DNA of 64,000 nucleotides from Bacteroidota bacterium (GTDB taxonomy: Bacteria; Bacteroidota; Bacteroidia; Bacteroidales; Cfx3-03): positions 1,745,688-1,809,687 of the forward strand of contig JACAUB010000001.1 of NCBI GenBank assembly GCA_013390605.1, given 5' to 3'. A program made the position numbers and the translations under genes. Under the pieces are notes generated by a model, which worked only from the letters and a program-made list of their open reading frames with translations, did not search any database and was not told the DNA's origin. Of this stretch, positions 53,547 through 62,379 are shown one piece after another. Every line of letters starts with the position of its first letter. Position 1 is the first letter of the stretch.

Positions 53547-55610
53547 ATGTCAATATCATTTACACCGCAATCCAAAACCAATTCTTTTATACTAATCGCC
53601 ATGCAGTTTTTGTTAGCATGTTTACCTCTCGTCTTAATTCCTTCGAAAGGAATGTCGCAGAATATAATGAACGGATCTCCAGAAATAGGGGCTCAGGTTA
53701 TTATAGAGCCCGGACAAACGCCACAGGAGATCGATCATCTGTTTAAGGTTCTCAATGAAAGTGGAATGACCATCACACGTATCCGGATGTTCGAAATCTT
53801 TATGCACAAAGCAAATGGTGAATGGGACTTCTCATTATTTGATCTGGCCTTTAAGAGTGCTGAAAAATATAATGTAAAAATCTTCGCAACGCTTTTCCCA
53901 GCAACCTCTTTTACTGATGTAGGCGGCTTTAAATTTCCTAAGAGTGATGCACATTTAAACGAAGTAGCCGACTATATCAAAAATACTGTTACTCATTTCA
54001 AACAGTTTAAGTCATTATATGGTTGGGTACTGATTAATGAGCCCGGATCGGGCGTTGCTCCACTGGACGAACCATTTACCCAGAAGATGTTTAACACATG
54101 GAAAGAGAAGAAAGCCCCCGAGGTCTATAATAGCAAAGGATATTTTACGCTTGATTTTGATAAAGAAAAGTTTCTGGTCGAATATAATACGTGGTATCTA
54201 AACTGGCTTGCGACTGAGGTACATAAATATCAGCCATCTGCGCATCTTCATGTAAACAATCATGCCATTTTTGGAAATGTGGCTGAATACAACTTTCCCG
54301 AATGGCGTAAATTCCTCACAACATTAGGTGGATCTGCTCATGCCAGTTGGCATTTTGGTTATTTTACACGACCACAATATGCAGTTGCAATGTCGGCCAA
54401 TAGCGAAATCATTCGTTCTGGCGCTGGTAATATTCCATGGTTGATGACAGAACTACAAGGTGGAAATAATACTTATAGTGGCTTTGAAGCAATGTGTCCG
54501 ACCAAAGAGGAGATCAGTCAATGGCTTTGGACCATTATTGGTAGTGGTGGAAAAGGAGGAATCTTCTGGTGTTTGAATCCGCGGGCTTCCGGATTTGAAG
54601 CAGGTGAATGGAATATGTTGAATTTTCAGGATCAGCCTTCAGATCGCATGATTGCAGCCGCTGAAGTGACCAGGACAATTGCAAAAAACGAAACACTTTT
54701 TGCCAATGCAAAGCCTGTAGAGTCAGGAATAAATATACTTTATACCCGTCAATCTCTTTGGATTGAAAAGAAGCAGAAGGCAGCCGGGGCAAACTATGAA
54801 GGTAGAATGGTCGGTGGTGTCATGAAATCAGCATTGGGTTACTTTGAAGCCTTGAGCGAAATGGGACTACAATGTAATTTTAAAGAGATCAATGAGTTCG
54901 ACTTTACGAAAACTGATTATAGAGGCATTACTATCATTCTGGCTAACCAGATTAGTATACCTTCAACCAATTGGAAGGATCTCGAGAACTTTGTTTGTTA
55001 TGGTGGAAAGCTGCTGGTAGATGGATTAACCGCCTATTATGATGAAAATTCACTCTGTATTATGAAGACAGGGTTTCCACTTGAAAATCTGTTTGGTGGA
55101 AATATCAAAGAGTTTAAGCTGGTGAGTAATCTGTTCGATCTCAAACTCGATCAACCCAATCTTTCAATTCCTGCGCATTGTTGGCGAGGTATCATTCAGC
55201 CGGGTGGTTCAAAGCCAATTGGAACTTATGATAATGAAGTTATAGCCACAAGCCATCTATTCGGCAAAGGAGAAGTAGTATGGACGCCATCGTTACTTGG
55301 TTTAGGGGGGCGTATTAAAGGTTACTCACAACTCATTACATTTCTTAATAAGGAATTACATGAACGTATCGTCAATGTTCCTTTCCGTTTCAAAACAGAA
55401 CAACATGGGATGCTTTTGAAGACCTTACGTTCTGGTGACCATTTTATTACAATAGTGGTAAACAAAGCCATCAAGGTTCAAACCGTTGAATTGGTTGGTA
55501 TACAAAAGCTAAAACCTACCGTGCTGTTTGCAGAGAAGAATGGAAAAATCACTGGACCAATCCTAACTATTTCACCTGAAGAAACAATGGTGATCGATTG
55601 GAAAAAATAG
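53547..55610 (+). CDS. Secreted clan GH-A glycoside hydrolase (GH42/beta-galactosidase-like)
   Basis: This 687-residue protein has a signal region (FILIAMQFLLACLPLVLIPSKGMSQ) and a TIM-barrel hydrolase. The likely acid/base is Glu in GWVLINEPGSG (NEP motif), and the nucleophile is Glu in IPWLMTELQGGNN, as in clan GH-A. The middle (GITIILANQISIPSTNWKDLENFVCYGGKLLVDG) is a trimerisation-like alpha/beta domain of the GH42 type. A beta-sandwich follows. The fold supports beta-galactosidase or a related exo-activity, though the family assignment is approximate. It is one of three secreted carbohydrate enzymes within 8 kb. No SusC/SusD pair is near. Confidence 0.82.
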   Translation: MSISFTPQSKTNSFILIAMQFLLACLPLVLIPSKGMSQNIMNGSPEIGAQVIIEPGQTPQEIDHLFKVLNESGMTITRIRMFEIFMHKANGEWDFSLFDLAFKSAEKYNVKIFATLFPATSFTDVGGFKFPKSDAHLNEVADYIKNTVTHFKQFKSLYGWVLINEPGSGVAPLDEPFTQKMFNTWKEKKAPEVYNSKGYFTLDFDKEKFLVEYNTWYLNWLATEVHKYQPSAHLHVNNHAIFGNVAEYNFPEWRKFLTTLGGSAHASWHFGYFTRPQYAVAMSANSEIIRSGAGNIPWLMTELQGGNNTYSGFEAMCPTKEEISQWLWTIIGSGGKGGIFWCLNPRASGFEAGEWNMLNFQDQPSDRMIAAAEVTRTIAKNETLFANAKPVESGINILYTRQSLWIEKKQKAAGANYEGRMVGGVMKSALGYFEALSEMGLQCNFKEINEFDFTKTDYRGITIILANQISIPSTNWKDLENFVCYGGKLLVDGLTAYYDENSLCIMKTGFPLENLFGGNIKEFKLVSNLFDLKLDQPNLSIPAHCWRGIIQPGGSKPIGTYDNEVIATSHLFGKGEVVWTPSLLGLGGRIKGYSQLITFLNKELHERIVNVPFRFKTEQHGMLLKTLRSGDHFITIVVNKAIKVQTVELVGIQKLKPTVLFAEKNGKITGPILTISPEETMVIDWKK

Positions 55611-55615
55611 AATTA

Positions 55616-55656
55616 AAATGAGCAGGTGCAGAATGCAAATCAGTACCTGCTCATTT
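55616..55656. terminator. Bidirectional terminator
   Basis: AAATGAGCAGGT pairs with ACCTGCTCATTT around a loop of about 17 bases. It lies between the glycoside hydrolase gene and the convergent monooxygenase-like gene. Confidence 0.82.
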
Positions 55657-55663
55657 CATCCAA

Positions 55664-55963
55664 TTATAACTGTCGTTCGTTTTCGATATTCTTTAATTCT
55701 ATAATTGGTTTCTCTTCAAACCAGTCTTTGGTCAACGCTTGAAAATCGGCCAGATGTTTGGTCTTTAGATGAACTCCGATTGCTTCATCAGATGCCCACT
55801 TTTCAACTAAACAGAATCTGTTTGGTGTATAAGGAGAAACGAAAATTTCATATTGCAAACAACCATCTTCTAATAACACATTCGTTCTGGCTATTTTAAA
55901 AGCACGGGTAAACGATTCTATCGATTCTTCTTTTAGTTTGTAAAAAACAATAACCTGGATCAT
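55664..55963 (-). CDS. Antibiotic biosynthesis monooxygenase (ABM)-fold protein
   Basis: This 99-residue dimeric alpha/beta-barrel protein has IQVIVFYKLKEESIESFTRAFKIARTNVLLEDGCLQYEIF and CLVEKWASDEAIGVHLKTKHLADFQ, matching the YgiN/quinol monooxygenase branch. The conserved Glu in VEKW and the His pair fit the family. The substrate, perhaps a quinone, is unknown. It is the last gene of a three-gene unit with YwbE and DUF1456 proteins on the same strand. Confidence 0.9.
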   Translation of the reverse strand: MIQVIVFYKLKEESIESFTRAFKIARTNVLLEDGCLQYEIFVSPYTPNRFCLVEKWASDEAIGVHLKTKHLADFQALTKDWFEEKPIIELKNIENERQL

Positions 55964-55975
55964 AATATTTAGTTT

Positions 55976-56167
55976 TTATAGTATGTTTTTAACACGACCT
56001 ACCTGGCCATCGGTTAACCGTACTTTGATTCCGTGTGGATGGAAAGCAGAGCTGGTGAGTATATTTTGTACGATGCCGGTAGTTAATTTTCCCGAACGTT
56101 GGTCTTGCTTTAAAACAATATCAACCTCTATTCCGGGCTCTATATCTTTTCTGTAATTCCCATTCAT
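55976..56167 (-). CDS. YwbE family protein
   Basis: This 63-residue protein has the YwbE (DUF2196) pattern: R-K-D-I-E-P-G near the start, VDIVLKQDQRSGKLTTGIV, then LTSSAFHPHGIKVRLTDGQVGRVK. It is a small beta-rich conserved protein of unknown function. It lies 12 bases upstream of the ABM gene and 32 after the DUF1456 gene. Confidence 0.92.
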   Translation of the reverse strand: MNGNYRKDIEPGIEVDIVLKQDQRSGKLTTGIVQNILTSSAFHPHGIKVRLTDGQVGRVKNIL

Positions 56168-56199
56168 TGAATTGAAAATTTTGAATTTGTTTTGAAACG

Positions 56200-56448
56200 T
56201 TATTCTCCTTTGACGTCTCTTTTAGGCCCATCCATCTGACCCCTTAAATGGATAATTAATCCATTCAAAAAGTTACGAAGCAACTGATCACCACACTCTT
56301 TATAATTTGGGTGATCTTCTTTCCTGAAAATAGCACCAAGCTCACTCTTCGTTACTGTAAAATCAACTAATGCTAATATTTGAATGATCTCCTCATCTCT
56401 GAGATGAAGTGCCACACGTAACTTCTTGAGTATATCGTTATTTGTCAT
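56200..56448 (-). CDS. DUF1456 (YehS-like) family protein
   Basis: This 82-residue all-helical protein has MTNNDILKKLRVALHLRDEEI and KSELGAIFRKEDHPNYKECGDQLLRNFLNGLI, the DUF1456 repeat. Other members have two such repeats over about 150 residues; this one is a short form with one and a half, with no sign of truncation by frameshift. Function unknown. It is first in the DUF1456-YwbE-ABM unit. Confidence 0.85.
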   Translation of the reverse strand: MTNNDILKKLRVALHLRDEEIIQILALVDFTVTKSELGAIFRKEDHPNYKECGDQLLRNFLNGLIIHLRGQMDGPKRDVKGE

Positions 56449-56658
56449 GTGTTTACTTGTATTCTTCGTTTTAAATTTGAATTTACAAAAGTACGATCAT
56501 TACAAGGAAAAATGAATTTTATTTTCTTCTGTTAATCTGGCATTTTGCTCATTTATATAGTAACTTTATATATTGTTTGTTTGGCATTTATTTTGTGGTG
56601 TAATTAATTAGAATTCAAAAACTAACATAGTTCAGGACTTGTTTTAAACAGTTATCAC

Positions 56659-57072
56659 ATGGTAAAAACATTAGGGATTGTCGGTTTTTTGTTGGTGTTG
56701 ATGTGGGCATGTACCCCTCAAAAACAAATTGTAAAAATCAAACCAACAACGATGCCATCAAAAGATAGCACCGAGTATGAATTAATAGTGTTTGATCCTC
56801 CATTCGAAACATGGTTTATGTTGCATAGTAATCCTGCAAAAGACCATAGCAATGATTACTATCGATCATGGAATAGCCAGTATGTATCCGATTGGAACTA
56901 TCATTATACTTCCGGCCATAAACCACGTATCTTCGAAAACTATATTGATTATGACAAATCAATTGACTACGGAATTGAGGTAAATCGAAAGCTATATTAC
57001 TATTTCAGGTATGTTGAAACTTCGCTGAAAGTCCCTATTTTACTGTCTGGTCGGCGTCCTGAAGGTGTATGA
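56659..57072 (+). CDS. DUF6146-like lipoprotein
   Basis: This 137-residue protein starts with a signal ending LLVLMWAC, giving a lipoprotein Cys. The conserved core is YELIVFDPPFETWFML, then the Tyr/Trp-rich YYRSWNSQYVSDWNYHYTSG and a cluster VNRKLYYYFRYVE. This pattern resembles the Bacteroidetes-specific DUF6146 group. Function unknown. It lies alone ahead of the DUF4838 gene. Confidence 0.82.
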   Translation: MVKTLGIVGFLLVLMWACTPQKQIVKIKPTTMPSKDSTEYELIVFDPPFETWFMLHSNPAKDHSNDYYRSWNSQYVSDWNYHYTSGHKPRIFENYIDYDKSIDYGIEVNRKLYYYFRYVETSLKVPILLSGRRPEGV

Positions 57073-57182
57073 TGTTATGATTATGTTTAGATAAATAGAT
57101 CACGTGAAAGTGTACTTTCGTTTGTAGGTACATTATCTTTGATACTGTTAATCGATAAAGCGTATAATGGTTAACTGCTATT

Positions 57183-59483
57183 ATGCGCTTTGTTTTTATT
57201 TCTCTCAAAATCATTTCGATTATGTTTAAAAACTTTTTACTCTTACTTGTTTTTATGGGTTCATTTCATGCATTAGCCGGCACGAACCAGAACCCTCTTG
57301 AAATTGTTCGCAATCATAAGTCTGATTTTACGATTGTGGTCTCTTCAAAAGCAACGCAATTTGATAACCGTGCTGCAACAATGTTACAAAGCTACATTCA
57401 GAAAATGTCGGGTTGTTTATTGCCGGTTGTTACAGATGATAAGCCTTCAGGCGATCATCAGATCCTGATTAATGTTTCAAACAGTCGTCAGACTAAAGCC
57501 GATGCTGCTTATTCCCGTAAATTAAAAGAAGATGGTTTCGTTGTCATTGTTACTGCAAAAGGGTTACAGGTTTTAAGTGGCGGTCGCAAAGGATCTATTT
57601 ATGGAGTGGTCAATCTGTTGGAGAAACAGTTTGGATGCAGAAAATATAGTCCTACCGTTGAGGTTGTTCCCGAACATAAAGATCTTGTGATAAAACCATT
57701 TGTGGATTTTCAGAATCCGGTAAACAGTTTTAGAGTCGTTTATGGTGAGTTGGCTAAAGACATGGATTATCGAGATTGGGAACGTATATCGGTAGTCGAA
57801 GAGGTTTTTGCCGACGGTTATTATGTACACACTGCTAACCGATTGGTTCCATGGGATAAGTATTTTATCTCGCATCCTGAATATTTCTGCTATACTGGAG
57901 GCAAGCGGTCTAAAGATCAGCTTTGTTTTTCAAATCCTGAGGTATTCAATATCGTGGTTGCTAAACTGAAAGAAGATATGGCTAAGCAGCCCGACAAGAA
58001 GTTGTGGTCGGTTAGTCAGAATGATAACTTTTCATACTGTCAGTGTGATGATTGTAAAAAAATAATTGCCGAAGAGGGATCTCCTGCCGGCCCCATCATT
58101 CGTTTTGTAAACAAGGTAGCCGCCCAGTTCCCTGATAAAACGATCTCGACATTGGCTTACCAGTTTTCGCGACAGGCACCAAAGGTCACAAAGCCTGCCG
58201 ACAATGTGCAGATTATGCTTTGTACTATCGAACTGAACAGAAGTAAACCTATCGAAACCGATCCAACCAGTAAGTCGTTTTTGAAAGATATTGTTGACTG
58301 GGGGAAGATCAGCAAGCATATCTATTTGTGGGATTATACTGTAGACTTTTCGCATCATGTAACCCCATTTCCAAACCTGCATGTGTTGCAACCCAATATC
58401 CAGTTCTTTGTAAAAAATGGAGCTCACGAGCATTTTCAACAATCGAATACCAGTCCGGGACATGAATTCTCGGAGCTGAAAAGTTATTTACTTGCACGCT
58501 TACTCTGGAATCCGGATGTGAATGTAGATTCGATAAAAAACGATTTTCTAAAAGGGTATTATGGTGCAGGAGGTGCAACGATTGGAAAATATATTAACCG
58601 ACTTCAGTCCGAAATTTTGAAGACAGGGGAGTGGCTTGATATTTACGGACATCCTTCTGCTCATTCACTCACCTTCCTTTCTGTAGAGAATATGAATGCT
58701 TATGAGCAATTATTTGATGAAGCAGAGGCGGCAGTTAAAGATCAACCTGACTATCTGCAAAGAGTGAAGACAGCACGATTGCCTATCCAATATGCTAAAA
58801 TGGAAATAGGGAAGAACGATCTGTTTGGTCCAAGAGGATTTTACAAAGAAGTGAATGGTGAATTTGTATTACGGCCAGAGATGAAACAGATGATCGAAGA
58901 TTTTCATACCACCTGTGTCAATAATAATGTCACCAGTTTAAGTGAAGCAGGATTAACACCCGAAGCGTATTACGCCTCAAGCTTGCGCTCTATTGACGTT
59001 CAAGTGAAAGGAAATCTGGCATTCAGGCATAAAGTAACCGCTAATCCGGCTCCCGATCCCAAGTATAACCGAGGCGACCTTGCACTTCTCACCAATGGAG
59101 TACAAGGCTCAAATGATTACAGAGTCAACTGGTTGGGTTGGGAAGGTACAGATTTTGAGTTAGTGCTCGATTTAGATTCAGTGCGTACACCAAAAGAGAT
59201 TGCCATCAGTTCGCTCTATTCTCAGGGAAGTTGGGTGCTACATCCAAAGTCTGTAACCTGTCAGGTTTCAGAAGATGGGAAAAATTACCGCGAAGTTGGA
59301 AAAGTAGTGGTAGAAGGTGATCAACGAAAAGAAGAATTAACCAGAGTGTTCTTGTTCAATAAGGATTTGGGCAAGTGCCGGTTTGTTCGTTTTCAGGTTG
59401 AAGGAACCAAACATCTTTACGATTGGCATGCAGCACCAGGCGGTACATCGTGGGTCTTTATTGATGAAATCGTAGTACGATAG
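57183..59483 (+). CDS. Secreted DUF4838 protein with C-terminal discoidin-like domain
   Basis: This 766-residue protein has a signal sequence. The ATG at 57222 (MFKNFLLLLVFMGSFHALAG) may be the real start, with 57183 the longest form. The N-terminal domain resembles GH67/GH20 N-domains (DNRAATMLQSYIQKMSG, GGRKGSIYGVVNLLEKQFGCRKY). The DUF4838 core shows LWSVSQNDNFSYCQCDDCKKI and YLWDYTVDFSHHVTPFPNL. The last 140 residues look like an F5/8-type C (discoidin) carbohydrate-binding domain ending GTSWVFIDEIVVR. Members probably cleave or bind glycans, but the activity is not established. It lies between the GH-A and GH29 genes. Confidence 0.85.
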   Translation: MRFVFISLKIISIMFKNFLLLLVFMGSFHALAGTNQNPLEIVRNHKSDFTIVVSSKATQFDNRAATMLQSYIQKMSGCLLPVVTDDKPSGDHQILINVSNSRQTKADAAYSRKLKEDGFVVIVTAKGLQVLSGGRKGSIYGVVNLLEKQFGCRKYSPTVEVVPEHKDLVIKPFVDFQNPVNSFRVVYGELAKDMDYRDWERISVVEEVFADGYYVHTANRLVPWDKYFISHPEYFCYTGGKRSKDQLCFSNPEVFNIVVAKLKEDMAKQPDKKLWSVSQNDNFSYCQCDDCKKIIAEEGSPAGPIIRFVNKVAAQFPDKTISTLAYQFSRQAPKVTKPADNVQIMLCTIELNRSKPIETDPTSKSFLKDIVDWGKISKHIYLWDYTVDFSHHVTPFPNLHVLQPNIQFFVKNGAHEHFQQSNTSPGHEFSELKSYLLARLLWNPDVNVDSIKNDFLKGYYGAGGATIGKYINRLQSEILKTGEWLDIYGHPSAHSLTFLSVENMNAYEQLFDEAEAAVKDQPDYLQRVKTARLPIQYAKMEIGKNDLFGPRGFYKEVNGEFVLRPEMKQMIEDFHTTCVNNNVTSLSEAGLTPEAYYASSLRSIDVQVKGNLAFRHKVTANPAPDPKYNRGDLALLTNGVQGSNDYRVNWLGWEGTDFELVLDLDSVRTPKEIAISSLYSQGSWVLHPKSVTCQVSEDGKNYREVGKVVVEGDQRKEELTRVFLFNKDLGKCRFVRFQVEGTKHLYDWHAAPGGTSWVFIDEIVVR

Positions 59484-59644
59484 CCAACAGATTAAACTGA
59501 TCATTAATTATAACTATCTATAATTTATTTGTTTAAATACTCATTTATAGATAGTTATTCTGCCTGATCAGGTATATTTGAGAAGTTTTATACCAAGAAA
59601 AAGCAATCAACAATTTCTAAAGTTTCTTTTAACAATTCAGTATT

Positions 59645-61069
59645 ATGATGAAGATACGCTTATCTATTTTATTACTTATTTTTCTTGTTGCAGGTTTTGG
59701 GGCCAAGGGCCAAACCGGAGCAGAAACATATGTGTGGCCTAAGGATGCCAAAGTACTTGAAAATCTAAAAAAGTGGCAGGGTGAAAAGTTTGGACTATTA
59801 ATTCATCTTGGGTTATATTCGCAATTGGGTACGGTAGAATCTTGGGGGCTTTGTCCAGAAGATTGGGTAACTCGTGATGGCTATGATGATTATTATAAAT
59901 ATGCAACCGATTATAGAAATACCAAAAAGAACTTTAATCCTGTAAACTTTGATCCTGAAAAATGGGCCAGGGCATTTAAAGGATCAGGTGCAAAATATGT
60001 GATCTATAGCACCAAACATCATGACGGGTTTTGTTTGTTCGATTCAAAATATACCAACTTTAAGGTAACTGATAAAGATTGTCCGTTTTCGTCAAATCCA
60101 AAATCGAATATTGCAAAAGAGGTATTTAATGCTTGTAGAAAGGAAGGATTATCTGTCGGTGCTTATTTTTCAAAACCCGATTGGACGACTCCCTATTTTT
60201 GGTGGCCTAACTTCCCTCCAAAAGATCGGAATCCAAGCTACGACATCACGAAATATCCTGATCGTTGGAAGAAATATGTTGAATATACACAGAACCAGTT
60301 GAATGAGATCGTATCTGACTATGGTAAGTTAGATATTTTATGGCTAGATGGTTGTTGGGTACGTCCGTTATCCACCATAAACAAAAGTGTTGAAGAGTTT
60401 TGTAAATATCCGTACGATATGGATATCGATATGAAGAAAATTGCAGCCAATGCTCGTGAAAAACAGCCCGGTATGTTAATTGTTGACAGATGGGTGCCAA
60501 GTGAATACGAAGACTATCTGACACCGGAACAAAAAACCTCGGAAAAGGCGCTTACGGTACCTTGGGAGAGTTGTATTACAATGGGTGGCGCCTGGGGATG
60601 GGTTCCTAACGACAACTATAAGTCTACCCGCGAATTGGTTCAACTCCTTATAAAGATCGTTGCTAAAGGTGGAAACTTGTTGTTAGGTGTAGGTCCGAAC
60701 GGAAAAGGCGAGTTTGAGCCGGCTCTATATGATCGTTTACAGGGGATGGGCCAATGGCTGTCGCAAAACAGTAATGCCATCTATGAAACTGTTCCCGTTG
60801 CGCCTTTTCAGGAAGGTAATATTGCTTATACTGCCAAAGGCGATAATACTGTTTTTGCATTGTATATGCCGGATAAAGATGAAGCTAAATTACCTGCTTT
60901 TATAACTGTAAAAACAACCTTAAAAGGTAGGTTGAAGATTACGCTGCCTGCATATAATCAGAAACTTAAAGCTATTCAAACAGAAAATACGTTGCAGATA
61001 TCTATTCCAGAGTCACTGCGACTTAAATTGGTAAAAGATCCTGCAGTTGTGATACAGATTACAAAATAG
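59645..61069 (+). CDS. Secreted alpha-L-fucosidase, glycoside hydrolase family 29
   Basis: This 474-residue hydrolase removes terminal alpha-fucose. It has a signal peptide (LSILLLIFLVAGFGAKGQ). The barrel begins KFGLLIHLGLYSQLGTVESWG. The substrate-binding YSTKHHDGFCLFDSKYTNF carries the family His-His, and the nucleophile is in KLDILWLDGCWV. LLIKIVAKGGNLLLGVGPNGKGEF ends the catalytic domain, followed by a beta-sandwich. No deletions. It stands about 160 bases after the DUF4838 gene and fits a glycan-foraging role. Confidence 0.93.
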   Translation: MMKIRLSILLLIFLVAGFGAKGQTGAETYVWPKDAKVLENLKKWQGEKFGLLIHLGLYSQLGTVESWGLCPEDWVTRDGYDDYYKYATDYRNTKKNFNPVNFDPEKWARAFKGSGAKYVIYSTKHHDGFCLFDSKYTNFKVTDKDCPFSSNPKSNIAKEVFNACRKEGLSVGAYFSKPDWTTPYFWWPNFPPKDRNPSYDITKYPDRWKKYVEYTQNQLNEIVSDYGKLDILWLDGCWVRPLSTINKSVEEFCKYPYDMDIDMKKIAANAREKQPGMLIVDRWVPSEYEDYLTPEQKTSEKALTVPWESCITMGGAWGWVPNDNYKSTRELVQLLIKIVAKGGNLLLGVGPNGKGEFEPALYDRLQGMGQWLSQNSNAIYETVPVAPFQEGNIAYTAKGDNTVFALYMPDKDEAKLPAFITVKTTLKGRLKITLPAYNQKLKAIQTENTLQISIPESLRLKLVKDPAVVIQITK

Positions 61070-61078
61070 AGATCCGCC

Positions 61079-61116
61079 TTGGCTGAATTAACGTATCTCT
61101 AAATTAATTCAGCCAA
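61079..61116 (+). terminator. Palindrome after the fucosidase gene, probable terminator
   Basis: TTGGCTGAATTAA (61079-61091) is perfectly complementary to 61104-61116, with a 12-base loop. No strong T run follows, so it may act as a 3' stabilising hairpin rather than a classic terminator. The rest of 61117-61204 shows nothing recognisable. Confidence 0.6.
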
Positions 61117-61204
61117 CGGCTTAGTGCCATTTAAGAATTTAAATCAGCTCTAAATCCATCCTAAAACAAATCCCAAAAGCAGGATATCTATGCCTTTAAT
61201 GTAT

Positions 61205-61289
61205 GGGATCTGTACCCGTTCTCTACCCCCTAGGGTACAGAACCCGTACAGAACGGGTACAGAACGGGTAGAGAACGGGTACAGATCCC
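61205..61289. repeat. 11-bp repeat array folded into a 24-bp perfect palindrome
   Basis: Five tandem 11-base units of type GGGTACAGAAC lie at 61233, 61244, 61255, 61266 and 61277, with changes at only one or two positions each. Two inverted units (GATCTGTACCC at 61207, GTTCTCTACCC at 61218) precede them. As a result 61205-61228 and 61266-61289 are perfectly complementary over 24 bases around a 37-base loop. There is no coding frame. It ends 22 bases before the IS terminal repeat. Confidence 0.85.
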
Positions 61290-61312
61290 CCTATTTTTAT
61301 GCGATGTCCCTT

Positions 61313-61393
61313 ACTGAAATAGGTATACACATTTAAGTATTATTACTAGAAAAAGTATACAGTAAAAAATCAATTCACTAAAATAAGTATACA
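61313..61393. repeat. Three copies of the 17-bp IS end motif at 32-bp spacing
   Basis: ACTGAAATAGGTATACA (61313-61329), ACTAGAAAAAGTATACA (61345-61361) and ACTAAAATAAGTATACA (61377-61393) share most positions, start exactly 32 bases apart and have the same orientation. The right end has one copy (62949-62965, inverted), and no second copy sits 32 bases inward. Confidence 0.8.
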
Positions 61394-61467
61394 TTCCTAA
61401 TAAATTAAAGTTAGTAATTTTATTTGAAACATTTTTTAAATAGTTTTACGTAAAATGGCATCATTTT

Positions 61468-62379
61468 TTAAACGCTATCAAATAATAATTCTTTCTCTTT
61501 TTGTTTTACTTTCGGTTTCCATTTCTTTTCCAGAACCCCTTTCATTTGATGAGCCTGCACCGGTGTAAGGTAATTACAGCTCATGTGGGGTCTTAGCTCA
61601 TTGTAAGCCCTAATGCTCTTTTGAATAGCTTCAAGGGCTTGGGTAGTGTCTGCAAATTCACGGTTTAAGCTAAACTCGTACTTGAGTATTCCATTAACCC
61701 TTTCGGCAATGGCATTCTCGTAAGGGTCTCCGTTTTCAGTCATACTGATCCCTAATCCTGCAGTATGTAATAAATCCACATAGTCACCGCAACAATACTG
61801 GGCTCCCCTGTCAGAGTGATGGATATGGCTGATGTCGTATTTTATTTTCTGGCTCAAAGCCATTTTCAAGGCATTCATGCAGCCCTCAGCCTCCAAGGTT
61901 GGGTGAAGGCAAAACCCCATGATTTGTTTGGAATAAGCATCAGTGATCAACGATAAGAAGTTAAATGCTTCCCCTACCTGGATGTAGGTAATGTCTGAGA
62001 CCCATACCTGTTCTGATTCATTGATAACAAGATCCTTTATCAGGTTGGGATATTTCTTCATCCAATGTCTGGAATCGGTTGTCACCACATATCGTTTCCC
62101 GGGTCTTATTGTCAGCCCATTTCCACAAAGAAGCCGGTGCAGGGAGTCTCTGCCCATTTTTATGTGATGATCCTGAAGCGTTTTTCTTAACATGTGATAG
62201 AGCTTGGGGGTACCTGTACAAGGCAATTCCCGTCTTATGATGGAGACCATTTCCAAGACGATTTGTTCTTCATTCAGCCATCTTTGTTGATTCTTTCCTT
62301 TCTTATAAAAGGCATAACGGGTTTTACCAAACAGCATACAAAGTGGCCCGAACCCTACTTGTGCATGGCTTTCTTTCAT
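61468..62379 (-). CDS. IS3-family transposase OrfB (DDE integrase core)
   Basis: This 303-residue catalytic subunit has the HTH_21-like region (RRELPCTGTPKLYHMLRK) followed by the rve integrase core. The DDE residues are visible: Asp in VWVSDITYIQ, Asp in IHHSDRGAQY, and Glu in NAIAERVNGILKYEF. The C-terminal YNELRPHMSCNYLTPVQAH is typical. Its ATG overlaps the orfA stop (ATGA), so expression is likely by stop-start coupling rather than by an obvious slippery-site frameshift. It appears intact, so the element may be active. Confidence 0.93.
   Translation of the reverse strand: MKESHAQVGFGPLCMLFGKTRYAFYKKGKNQQRWLNEEQIVLEMVSIIRRELPCTGTPKLYHMLRKTLQDHHIKMGRDSLHRLLCGNGLTIRPGKRYVVTTDSRHWMKKYPNLIKDLVINESEQVWVSDITYIQVGEAFNFLSLITDAYSKQIMGFCLHPTLEAEGCMNALKMALSQKIKYDISHIHHSDRGAQYCCGDYVDLLHTAGLGISMTENGDPYENAIAERVNGILKYEFSLNREFADTTQALEAIQKSIRAYNELRPHMSCNYLTPVQAHQMKGVLEKKWKPKVKQKEKELLFDSV

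Noticed and set aside
61205..61289. CRISPR array from the regular short repeats
   Set aside because: Units are 11 bases, directly tandem with no spacers, and partly inverted. CRISPR repeats are longer and separated by unique spacers.
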